Below, in pieces: positions 25,441 through 33,505 of a stretch of 64,000 nt of DNA. A program made the translations under genes and the position numbers. The notes beneath the pieces were generated by a model, which saw only the letters and a list, made by a program, of their open reading frames with translations, was not told where the DNA came from and made no database searches. Position 1 is the stretch's first letter, and each line of letters begins with the position of its first letter. This DNA is from CAVVEQ01 sp963802095 (lineage in GTDB: Bacteria; Chloroflexota; Anaerolineae; Anaerolineales; Anaerolineaceae). The DNA is taken from assembly GCA_963802095.1 (NCBI GenBank), contig CAWDHI010000002.1:1-64000 (forward strand), given 5' to 3'.

Positions 25441-25502
25441 TTCATTGGGAATACCGCAGGCAAGAATGCCCATCCTTAGATTACGATACGGTACCCGAGT
25501 TC

Positions 25503-25577
25503 ATGATCGCTTATCCGGCCAAGTATCTGCAAGGTCAGGTAAGTGATTTTTTTGATTCGATCCCCCGGGAGGCGTAA
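25503..25577 (+). CDS. possible 24-codon upstream ORF in the SHMT-GcvT leader
   Basis: ATG followed by 23 sense codons (start MIAYPAKYLQ, end DSIPREA) and a TAA that stops 2 bases before the SHMT-GcvT ATG. The CGGGAGG ribosome site for the main gene lies inside its last codons, so translation of the small ORF could couple to, or gate, the main gene. It has no strong ribosome site of its own. The frame is open upstream back to 25416 without a further start. It may be a leader peptide, a relic or chance. Confidence 0.3.
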   Translation: MIAYPAKYLQGQVSDFFDSIPREA

Positions 25578-25579
25578 CG

Positions 25580-28500
25580 ATGAGTGATTATATTTTTAGA
25601 GGTACTTTATCCCAAATTGATCCCGTTGTGGACGCATTGATTCGTTTCGAGGCTGAACGCCAGGCACGAAAATTGATCATGATTCCATCCGAAAGCCAGG
25701 CTCCCGATGCCATCCTGGAAGCCATGGGGTCGGTTTTTCAAAATATCTATGCAGAGGGTTACCCGGATGAAGAAACCCGCTGGATGGAAGAAACTGAGAT
25801 AATCGATTACGCTTCCAGGTTGAATCATTACCGGCGGTATGCCGATCCCCGATATTACAAAGGTGTGGAATACGCGGATATCGTCGAATCACTTGCCCGC
25901 CGGCGGTGCGCGGAAGCTTTTTCCACGGATGCGTTCCCTGCAAACAGCATTTTTGCGAATGTACAACCTCTCTCAGGCGCGCCGGCAAACAATGCGATAT
26001 ACACAGCGCTGATAAACCCGGGAGATACGATCCTGGGTATGAACCTATTACACGGTGGTCACCTCTCCCACGGCTCGTCGGTTAATCGGTCTGGGAAACT
26101 TTTCAAGGTCATTCATTACAATGTAGATCCTACCACCGAGCAGATTGATTACGGTGCTGTGGAGCGGCTTGCCCGGGAGAACAATCCCAAGATCATTATT
26201 GCCGGGTATTCATCCTACCCTTGGATCCCGGATTATGCCAGGTTCCGCCAGATCGCAGATTCGGTTGGCGCGATTCTTTTGGCGGATATATCCCACATTG
26301 CAGGAATGACCGCTGCAGGAGTGATCCCATCTCCGATAGGATACGCTCAGGTGATCTCATTCACCACCCATAAAACTCTTTGCGGTCCGCGAGGAGCATG
26401 CATTCTGACAACCGATGCTGCGCTGGCAAAAAAGATCGACCGGGCGGTTTTCCCCGGCGAGCAAGGTGGCCCGCACGTACACATATTCGCGGCATTGGCC
26501 GCCTCATTTAAATTGGTTAAAACCGAACAATTCCACAATCTGCAATGCCAGATCCTCAAGAACTGTGAAGTGCTGACAGAACGATTGAAAGAACGTGGCT
26601 TGCGTATTCCCTTCGGCGGAACAAATTCGCATCTTTTAAATGTGGACTGTAAGACTGTGGTGGGTAGTGATGGCACTCCACTTTCCGGGGATATGGCTGC
26701 GCGTGTGCTGGATCTCGCTGGTATTGTCTGCAACCGCAATACCATCCCCGGAGATAAAACAGCGTTGTTTGCTTCGGGCATCCGTTTGGGGACTCCCTGG
26801 ATAACCCAGCGAGGTTTTAAAGAGACAGAAACTATTCAGGTGGCCGATATCATCGCGGATGTTCTTACAGCGCTTAAACCATATTCGATAGAAACCCGCC
26901 AGGGACCGGCAGTACGCGTTAAGATCGATTTTGAGATCCTTGAAGCAGCGAAATCCCGCGTGGATAACCTCATTAAGAAGGTCGACCCGGAAAGGAATTC
27001 AAACCCTCTCCCTTACCCCCATCAATTCTCCCTTCAAGATAAATTCACAGGGAAGAATGGTGAAGTTGGTTTCAACCTTTCCGGCAAAGCTCTACCACAG
27101 TTCCTGAATTACGTTTTCAAAGAGGATATCGAGCCACTCTCTCCAGGTAAAACCCAACAAACACTTCTCTGGACACCAATCCGTGAAGTTGATTGCCGCT
27201 TGACCTGCCTAAGTTCTGATGTTTACCAGGTGGTTTTCGCAGAAGCGGATGCATCACTTGCTGCAACGTGGCTTCGGGATCTCTCTGATGGTTACACCTT
27301 CTTCGATGCTGATATCACCCGCCGCCTTCCCGGTCCCATCAGCGTTATTGAAACAAAACCTGCACCCGCAGAAGTGATCGAATCAAAGAAGACAATAAAT
27401 TGCAAGCCCTACTATATCGGAATTAATACTAAACCATCTCAACCATTACCAGAATTCCATTGGGTAGCGCCTGAAGAAGAAACCAGGAAGACTCCGCTCT
27501 TCCAGACCCACGTTCGAATGGGGGCAAAAATGGTGCCTTTCGCAGGTTGGGAGATGCCAGTTTGGTACACCTCGGTGGTGGAGGAGCACCTTGCCACCCG
27601 TCAGGCTGCTGGGCTTTTTGATGTCTCTCACATGGGTGTTTTTCAAGCCGAAGGTCCCTGGGCTGGGATTTTCCTGGATGGCGTTTGTGGGAATGATATC
27701 CTTGCTCTTCAGGTCGGTGAGTCCTGCTACACCCACTTGCTTGATCCCCAAGCAGCCGTGATCGATGATTGCCTGGTTTATCGCCGCGGTGCGGAGAAAT
27801 ATTTGGTCGTGGTTAATGCCTCAAATAATGACAAGGACTGGGCCTGGTTGAATTCAGTTCAAGCCGGGCAATGCTGTGTGGATACCGAAAATCCGGGTGC
27901 GAAGGTGTTCGGCAAGAATGTGATACTTCGTAACTTGCGCGATCCCAAGGAAGGAGTGGATATGCGTGTGGATATCGCTCTTCAGGGGCCAAAGTCGCGT
28001 GACATGCTGCTTGCATTGGGTTGCAACCCTGTTGATCGAAAAAGGATAATGTCTCTCAAGCGAACAGAGCTATGTGAAGCCGTTGTCGGTGATTTTGACC
28101 TGGTAGTATCCCGTACAGGTTACACGGGTGAGAAAATGGCCTTCGAATTGTTCGTCCACCCCGGCAAAGCTACCGCGTTCTGGGAGGCGCTTCTCGCTGC
28201 AGGTACCCCAATGGGATTGAAACCCTGCGGGCTTGGCGCGCGGGATTCCCTGCGCACCGAAGCCGGCTTGCCCCTATACGGTCATGAATACACTGCTGAT
28301 GGATCGCTCGGGGTCGCAGAGGGTGGTTTTGGATCCTATGTAAAAACCTATAAACCCTGGTTCATCGGACGAAAGGCATTTATTGAGAAAGAAACCCAGC
28401 GGAATAAAGTGGTTGCCCGCTTCCGTTTTTCAGAAAAAGCGGTACGAATGGCACACAACGGCGACCCTGTTTTGGATGTCAAAGGCCGGGTAATTGGAAA

Positions 28501-28705
28501 TGTGACCAGCTGTGCTGTGGATACCGAGGGCTACCTCACCGGTCAGGCATTTATTGAGATCAAGGCAGCGGTGGAAGGAGCGCCCATTACTGTGTTCCAA
28601 AGTGCCTCCAAGTCCGCACTGCCGGCACCCGCTGAATTGCAACCAGGGGATAGGTTCACCCTTCCGACTCCTGCTGCAATTGTTTCCCGGTTTCCGAAAC
28701 TCTGA
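25580..28705 (+). CDS. glyA/gcvT: bifunctional fusion: serine hydroxymethyltransferase plus aminomethyltransferase (GcvT)
   Basis: Residues about 1-470 are an SHMT: a PLP enzyme interconverting serine and glycine with THF. Active-site Lys265 lies in FTTHKTLCGPRG, and ANVQPLSGAPAN is also family-typical. Residues about 475-630 form a linker domain I do not recognise. Residues about 634-1041 are GcvT, the T-protein of glycine cleavage, with KMVPFAGWEMPVWY, GLFDVSHMG, SRTGYTGE, and LGARDSLRTEAGLPLYG. Both products need THF and both yield 5,10-methylene-THF, so fusion may channel folate. Ribosome site CGGGAGG. gcvH, gcvP and lpd are absent here. An aminotransferase follows after 40 bases. Confidence 0.95.
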   Translation: MSDYIFRGTLSQIDPVVDALIRFEAERQARKLIMIPSESQAPDAILEAMGSVFQNIYAEGYPDEETRWMEETEIIDYASRLNHYRRYADPRYYKGVEYADIVESLARRRCAEAFSTDAFPANSIFANVQPLSGAPANNAIYTALINPGDTILGMNLLHGGHLSHGSSVNRSGKLFKVIHYNVDPTTEQIDYGAVERLARENNPKIIIAGYSSYPWIPDYARFRQIADSVGAILLADISHIAGMTAAGVIPSPIGYAQVISFTTHKTLCGPRGACILTTDAALAKKIDRAVFPGEQGGPHVHIFAALAASFKLVKTEQFHNLQCQILKNCEVLTERLKERGLRIPFGGTNSHLLNVDCKTVVGSDGTPLSGDMAARVLDLAGIVCNRNTIPGDKTALFASGIRLGTPWITQRGFKETETIQVADIIADVLTALKPYSIETRQGPAVRVKIDFEILEAAKSRVDNLIKKVDPERNSNPLPYPHQFSLQDKFTGKNGEVGFNLSGKALPQFLNYVFKEDIEPLSPGKTQQTLLWTPIREVDCRLTCLSSDVYQVVFAEADASLAATWLRDLSDGYTFFDADITRRLPGPISVIETKPAPAEVIESKKTINCKPYYIGINTKPSQPLPEFHWVAPEEETRKTPLFQTHVRMGAKMVPFAGWEMPVWYTSVVEEHLATRQAAGLFDVSHMGVFQAEGPWAGIFLDGVCGNDILALQVGESCYTHLLDPQAAVIDDCLVYRRGAEKYLVVVNASNNDKDWAWLNSVQAGQCCVDTENPGAKVFGKNVILRNLRDPKEGVDMRVDIALQGPKSRDMLLALGCNPVDRKRIMSLKRTELCEAVVGDFDLVVSRTGYTGEKMAFELFVHPGKATAFWEALLAAGTPMGLKPCGLGARDSLRTEAGLPLYGHEYTADGSLGVAEGGFGSYVKTYKPWFIGRKAFIEKETQRNKVVARFRFSEKAVRMAHNGDPVLDVKGRVIGNVTSCAVDTEGYLTGQAFIEIKAAVEGAPITVFQSASKSALPAPAELQPGDRFTLPTPAAIVSRFPKL

Positions 28706-28745
28706 TGATCGCTGGTTATTTCTAATCCATCCAATAGGAGAATAA

Positions 28746-29960
28746 ATGCAGACTCAATGGGATCACCGGTATGCCCAACGTACACAGCGGATGAAAAGTT
28801 CCGCCATCCGTGAATTACTAAAAATGACCGAGCAAGCGGATTTGATTTCCTTCGCGGGAGGCTTACCCGCCCCGGACGTTTTCCCCGTTCCTGAATTTAA
28901 AGAAGCCTGTAATAACGTCCTGGAGAATTCCAGTACCCTCGCCCTGCAATATGGGGCTACCGAGGGGTTTTGGCCCCTTCGGGAGATGATCACCCGACAT
29001 ACCCAGAGGTACAGCATCCAGATTACCCCCGAAAACGTGATGATCACTTCGGGATCCCAGCAAGCCCTTGACCTCATTGGAAAGATATTCATCAACCGAG
29101 GTGACCGAGTCCTTGTGGAATCGCCAACATATCTTGGTGCGCTTCAAGCCTGGAATGCATATGGCGCGGAGTATATTGCCATCCCCTCGGATGAAAATGG
29201 CATGATCACCGACGAGCTGGATAAAGCCCTCCGCTGTGGACCGAAATTCATCTACGTACTCCCCAATTTTCAAAACCCCACCGGGGTGACCATGTCGCTT
29301 GAGCGGCGGAAGAAGCTGGTGGAACTCGCAGATCGTTATGGTGTTCCCATCATCGAAGATGATCCCTACGGTCAACTGCGGTTCGAGGGCGAACATTTAC
29401 CCGCAGTCGAGGTACTTGATAGCCGCATTCGAGCTGCCAACGGCTGGTATAGCGGCAACGTGATCTATCTTTCGACGTTTTCAAAACTGCTTGCTCCCGG
29501 GATCAGGCTCGCCTGGGTGATCGCACCACCGGAGGTGATTTCCAAGCTCGTACAAGCCAAGCAGGGTGCCGATCTACACACCTCCACTTTCAACCAGATG
29601 ATAGCCTACGAGGTGGCGCACAAGGGTTTTCTGGATAAACACGTGGTCACCATCCGCCAAGTTTACCTCGAGCGCCGGAATGTGATGCTGGATGCCCTTG
29701 TTGAACATATGCCGGAAGGGGTTCACTGGACCCACCCTCAGGGGGGATTATTCCTTTGGGCAACCCTGCCGGAAAATATCGATACCGCGGATCTCCTGCT
29801 GGAAGCGGTCAAAGAAAAGGTGGCTTTCGTTCCAGGAGGGTCCTTCCACCCCTGTGGCGGTGGAAAAAATACAATTCGTCTGAATTTCTCCTACTCTAAA
29901 CCAGATCTTATAAACGAAGGTATCGCCCGTCTGGGTAGAGTGATTAAACATAGATTATAA
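28746..29960 (+). CDS. class I/II PLP-dependent aminotransferase (2-aminoadipate aminotransferase-like)
   Basis: Fold-type I aminotransferase of 404 residues. Features are FAGGLPAPDVFP near the start, SGSQQALDLIGK, PNFQNPTGV, DDPYGQLRFEG, and the PLP lysine Lys247 in STFSKLLAPGIRLAW. This pattern fits the LysN/2-aminoadipate and broad-range branched or aromatic aminotransferases. AGGAG at 6 bases supports the ATG. It is probably co-transcribed with the SHMT-GcvT gene. The amino donor and acceptor cannot be told from sequence. Confidence 0.9.
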   Translation: MQTQWDHRYAQRTQRMKSSAIRELLKMTEQADLISFAGGLPAPDVFPVPEFKEACNNVLENSSTLALQYGATEGFWPLREMITRHTQRYSIQITPENVMITSGSQQALDLIGKIFINRGDRVLVESPTYLGALQAWNAYGAEYIAIPSDENGMITDELDKALRCGPKFIYVLPNFQNPTGVTMSLERRKKLVELADRYGVPIIEDDPYGQLRFEGEHLPAVEVLDSRIRAANGWYSGNVIYLSTFSKLLAPGIRLAWVIAPPEVISKLVQAKQGADLHTSTFNQMIAYEVAHKGFLDKHVVTIRQVYLERRNVMLDALVEHMPEGVHWTHPQGGLFLWATLPENIDTADLLLEAVKEKVAFVPGGSFHPCGGGKNTIRLNFSYSKPDLINEGIARLGRVIKHRL

Positions 29961-30012
29961 GAAGACCAAACTTTGAATGGTTTGGCTGCGGGAATGCTAC
30001 ATTCAATGATTG

Positions 30013-31740
30013 TCACGAATAATTCGATTCCTGCCAACCCCGAAAATACCCGAGAATCGATCCTCCGACGAATTCCCGCAGGATCGAATTATCGGGGATG
30101 ATCTCCGATTGAACAGGCAGAAACCATTCCAGGAGGGCGAGCAGCCTCTTGGCTTCGATATATTCATTTGTTCCGTAAGGTACCTGTCGAAGAAGGGGTT
30201 CTACAAGCGGTTTTAGGGCGGAAAGTTCATATACTAGGGCGGAATTGAAGAGATTATCCGCATTTTCCTGAAAGGGAAAAATATTGTGCTTCTCCCCGCG
30301 TTGAACCGAATCCCAACGGGCAATGGTTTGTTGGGCACTATACCCTCGCGTGGTGGCATCCCGGACGATGCGCCGGATCAACCGTGAATCCGTTGTAGAA
30401 ATGCGGTTATGCCTATCCAGGTTAAGCTGGGTCAAGCAGGATACATATACCCGGTGTGTGGTTTTCGGGTCGATCCCCGGTAGAAGCGAAGGGTTCAACC
30501 CGTGGATACCCTCCAAAATGACGATCTGGTCCTTTTTTAATGAAATAACTTCCCCATTCTCGCTGCGACCTTCTTTGAAGTTGTAATGGGGGAGTTGCAC
30601 TTCTTCTCCCAGGATCAATTTTTCCAAATCGCTGCCGAGCCGGGTGGTATTGACCGCGCCGAGCGATTCGAAATCCTTTTCCCCGTACCCGTCAAGCGGA
30701 GTCAGTTCCCGATCGATAAAGTAATTATCCATTTCCAACGCGTACGGGGAAAATCCCAGAGTCAGGATCTGGATGGCAAGCCGTCTTGAGAAAGTGGTTT
30801 TACCGGAGGAGGATGGACCGGAAATAAGAATGATTCGCACTTCCTTGGATTTTTCCGCGATTTCTTCAGCAATAGCTGTGATGTTCTGGTCGTGCAGTGC
30901 TTCAGAAACAAGGATGATCTCCTGGGATCGTCCCTGATCAATGGCGTCATTTAATGCTCCAACGCTTTCAATACCCAATCTTTCCAGCCAATCACCATAT
31001 TGGTGGAAGGTGGCAAGCAACTTAGGATAGCTGGGCATGGGAAGCAGCCTGTCCGGGGCTTGCCGCCTGGGAAAACGCAAAACATAACCTTCCCCCATTT
31101 TGGAAATACTGAACCAGCGTACGTAACCAGTGGAAGGCAGCATATACCCATGGTGATAATCAAAATGGTTTCCCAATCGGTAAAGGACTAGAAACTCTTT
31201 TTGCCGGTATTTCAGGAGTCGCACCTTTTCAAGCTGGCCGGATTTCTGAAAGTGTTCGATCGCCTCCTTCAACGGGATTACCTTGCGTTCAAAGGGCAGA
31301 TCCTGTCTGACCATTTCCTGCATCCGGCCTTCCAATCGGGTAAGTTCATCCATGGAAAGAGGCTCACGTCCTGTGACTTCGCAATAGAATCCCCCTGAAG
31401 ATACAGAATGGTCCACTTTCAGTATCGCGTCCGGGAAAAGTTCATCAAATGCGGCTTCCAGAAGAAAGGTTACCGATCGCCGGTAGATGCGCGCTCCATC
31501 TTCATCGGACATGGTTATCGGGCGAACGTAACTATCCATCTCGATTGGGTAGGTTAATTCCCGCAACTCGTTATTAACCACCGCGCCCATAATGGGTGGA
31601 TTGCCAGCCTCAGGCAATTCTTTAAGAAATAAACCCACTGGAGTTCCCCTGCTGGACGAATATACCCTCCCATCCGGCAGGTGAATTTCCACCGTATTAC
31701 GGGGTTCAGTTTGTTTTATTTCACTGGTTTGGGTGAACAT
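30013..31740 (-). CDS. TGS domain plus uridine kinase-like nucleoside kinase
   Basis: A 575-residue protein with three parts. Residues about 15-80 resemble a TGS domain (VEIHLPDGRVY), and about 80-290 resemble the editing-type domain of threonyl-tRNA synthetase (YMLPSTGYVRWF). The C-terminal half is a P-loop kinase of the uridine kinase/phosphoribulokinase family with GPSSSGKTTF near residue 305, then YALEMDNYF and ILEGIHGLNPSLL. This architecture is known from many bacteria and is annotated as nucleoside kinase. AGAGGAAAA precedes the ATG. It follows the GH13 lipoprotein gene by 7 bases and may be its operon partner, although the functions are unrelated. Confidence 0.88.
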   Translation of the reverse strand: MFTQTSEIKQTEPRNTVEIHLPDGRVYSSSRGTPVGLFLKELPEAGNPPIMGAVVNNELRELTYPIEMDSYVRPITMSDEDGARIYRRSVTFLLEAAFDELFPDAILKVDHSVSSGGFYCEVTGREPLSMDELTRLEGRMQEMVRQDLPFERKVIPLKEAIEHFQKSGQLEKVRLLKYRQKEFLVLYRLGNHFDYHHGYMLPSTGYVRWFSISKMGEGYVLRFPRRQAPDRLLPMPSYPKLLATFHQYGDWLERLGIESVGALNDAIDQGRSQEIILVSEALHDQNITAIAEEIAEKSKEVRIILISGPSSSGKTTFSRRLAIQILTLGFSPYALEMDNYFIDRELTPLDGYGEKDFESLGAVNTTRLGSDLEKLILGEEVQLPHYNFKEGRSENGEVISLKKDQIVILEGIHGLNPSLLPGIDPKTTHRVYVSCLTQLNLDRHNRISTTDSRLIRRIVRDATTRGYSAQQTIARWDSVQRGEKHNIFPFQENADNLFNSALVYELSALKPLVEPLLRQVPYGTNEYIEAKRLLALLEWFLPVQSEIIPDNSILREFVGGSILGYFRGWQESNYS

Positions 31741-31747
31741 TTTTCCT

Positions 31748-33448
31748 CTATTGACAGGGTACTAACTGTAATATGAAATTACTATTCGCGGGTAAAGACT
31801 TGATCGGGATGAATTCATCAAATCCCCCACTCGCGTTAGCCTCTATGCTGGCAGGCGGGGTTTCCCCAAAGATTGGTTGCGTGGAAAAACAACCTTCTAA
31901 TGGACCTTCTGTTAGTGATAGAACTTGATTAGATAAATCCTCGTTGCCAAGATTGATTAATACCAGAAAGGCATCTTCAGCGTTTGAGCGTAAGATCGCA
32001 TAGATTCTTCGATTGCCAGAATCAACGATGTGCAGGTCTCCATCGCGAAGTACAGGATTATCCTGACGAATCCTGATCAATGCTCGATAGTGCGAAAGGA
32101 GAGATGCAGGATCAGTGAGCTGTTCAGCTATGTTTACTCTACCGGGGTCTGGGTTGATTGGTTGCCAAGGTTTTCCAGTTGTGAAGCCAGCTAAATCGTC
32201 GGGAGACCATTGCATAGGTGTGCGAATTTGGGGGTCTGGTTTTTCACCGGTCATCCCGATCTCTTCTCCATAGTAAATAAAGGGTGTCCCGGGTAATGTT
32301 AGTAGAATCGTCGCCGCGGATTTTGCCTTGGCTGTATCCCCGGAAAAGCTGTTCATCGCTCTGGCCATATCATGGTTGGTCAAGAAACTCGCCAAACCGA
32401 TCCCATCCCGGAAAAGAGGGTAATCCTTTTGGAGCACAGACTTTAACTGCTCTGCTACCCTTCCACCCGCAGCAGAAACGATAGCTCGCGCAAGATCAAA
32501 ATTGAACGCGAGATTCAACTCCTCTCCCTGAATATAGCTCGCCGCCTGTTGAGAACTATTCCAAATTTCACCCACCGTCAGTATGTTTGGATTAAAACCA
32601 GTGATGAATTTATTTAATCTACGATACCATGTGTGGGTGCTTTGGGTGTTATCCTGTCTTTGACCTTCTTCAATCAAGTACTGGGCTGCGTCCAGGCGGA
32701 AACCATCCACACCCATCTCCTCCACCCAGAACACAACAATATTTTCCATCTCCTCGGTAACCTTAGGATTGGAATAATTTAGGTCAGGCATTCCTGCGTT
32801 GAAAATTCCGTAATAGAACTTACCATTTTCTGCTGGATGCCAAACAACTTCGTTCATCGGTCCTTTATAGTCAGGGTTGTCATCACTCCACAGGTAATAA
32901 TTTGAATAATGAGGATCATCATTCAGCGAACTTTGAAACCATGGATGTAAATTGGATGTATGGTTAATCGGTAAATCGAGAATAACTTTGATTTCTCTTT
33001 CATGCGCAGCTGCAATGAGTGTTTTAATATCCTCCAGCGTACCATAGTCTGGGTTAATCTCTTTGTAATCTGTCGCGTCGTAACCATGATAGGATGTTGC
33101 AGGAAAGATTGGCATGAGCCAGATCGCATTCACCCCCAGATCGGAATTCGTCATCGGATCACCGTCATTCAGGTAATCTAATTTCGAGATCAAACCATTT
33201 ATATCTCCGATCCCATCTCCATTACCATCCATGAAGCTTCGTACAAATATCTCGTAAACAACTGCGTCTTTCCACCATCCAGCAGGATCCTTTTGATTAT
33301 TGAATTTCTGAATAATGGGATTGGGTTTTTGATAATCGTCAAAGGAACCTATACCCCTTGTAGAAGTACAACCCGAAAGTAGCAACATGATGACAAATAA
33401 TACTGGAACAAGTTTCTTTTTGAAGAAGTTGGTGGTTGTTTTGAACAT
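31748..33448 (-). CDS. extracellular GH13 alpha-amylase family lipoprotein
   Basis: Surface-anchored glucan hydrolase of 566 residues. A lipoprotein signal with lipobox L-L-S-G-C (Cys27) is followed by a GH13 catalytic domain: YEIFVRSFMDGNGDGIGD, LDLPINHTS, GFRLDAAQ with nucleophile Asp253, VGEIWNSS with Glu294, and TNHDMAR with Asp360. GNGDGIGD is a calcium-binding type loop. The C-terminal beta domain is short. The pattern is close to oligo-1,6-glucosidase or alpha-amylase families. It is divergent from the GT-MalF gene, and its ATG lies 6 bases after an extended -10 box with no ribosome site, suggesting a leaderless mRNA. Confidence 0.93.
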   Translation of the reverse strand: MFKTTTNFFKKKLVPVLFVIMLLLSGCTSTRGIGSFDDYQKPNPIIQKFNNQKDPAGWWKDAVVYEIFVRSFMDGNGDGIGDINGLISKLDYLNDGDPMTNSDLGVNAIWLMPIFPATSYHGYDATDYKEINPDYGTLEDIKTLIAAAHEREIKVILDLPINHTSNLHPWFQSSLNDDPHYSNYYLWSDDNPDYKGPMNEVVWHPAENGKFYYGIFNAGMPDLNYSNPKVTEEMENIVVFWVEEMGVDGFRLDAAQYLIEEGQRQDNTQSTHTWYRRLNKFITGFNPNILTVGEIWNSSQQAASYIQGEELNLAFNFDLARAIVSAAGGRVAEQLKSVLQKDYPLFRDGIGLASFLTNHDMARAMNSFSGDTAKAKSAATILLTLPGTPFIYYGEEIGMTGEKPDPQIRTPMQWSPDDLAGFTTGKPWQPINPDPGRVNIAEQLTDPASLLSHYRALIRIRQDNPVLRDGDLHIVDSGNRRIYAILRSNAEDAFLVLINLGNEDLSNQVLSLTEGPLEGCFSTQPIFGETPPASIEANASGGFDEFIPIKSLPANSNFILQLVPCQ

Positions 33449-33454
33449 TACCGT

Positions 33455-33463
33455 ATTCTATCA
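33455..33463 (-). promoter_or_regulatory. extended -10 promoter of the GH13 lipoprotein gene, leaderless spacing
   Basis: On the minus strand TGA plus TAGAAT ends 6 bases before the ATG. Confidence 0.5.
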
Positions 33464-33471
33464 TCTCCACC

Positions 33472-33499
33472 TTGAGGCATAAATAAATCATTCTATAAT
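33472..33499 (+). promoter_or_regulatory. promoter of the GT-MalF fusion gene, leaderless spacing
   Basis: TTGAGG (33472-33477), 16-base spacer, TATAAT (33494-33499). The -10 box ends 6 bases before the ATG at 33506, and no ribosome site is present. Confidence 0.6.
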
Positions 33500-33505
33500 C
33501 TAATA

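Noticed and set aside
25441..25579. Glycine or THF riboswitch before the SHMT-GcvT gene
   Set aside because: Looked for the conserved cores because of the gene's function; none of the key paired elements is recognisable.
29965..29984. CCAAAC/GTTTGG inverted repeat between the aminotransferase and kinase genes
   Set aside because: Only 6 bp with no T-run on either side; too weak for a terminator call.
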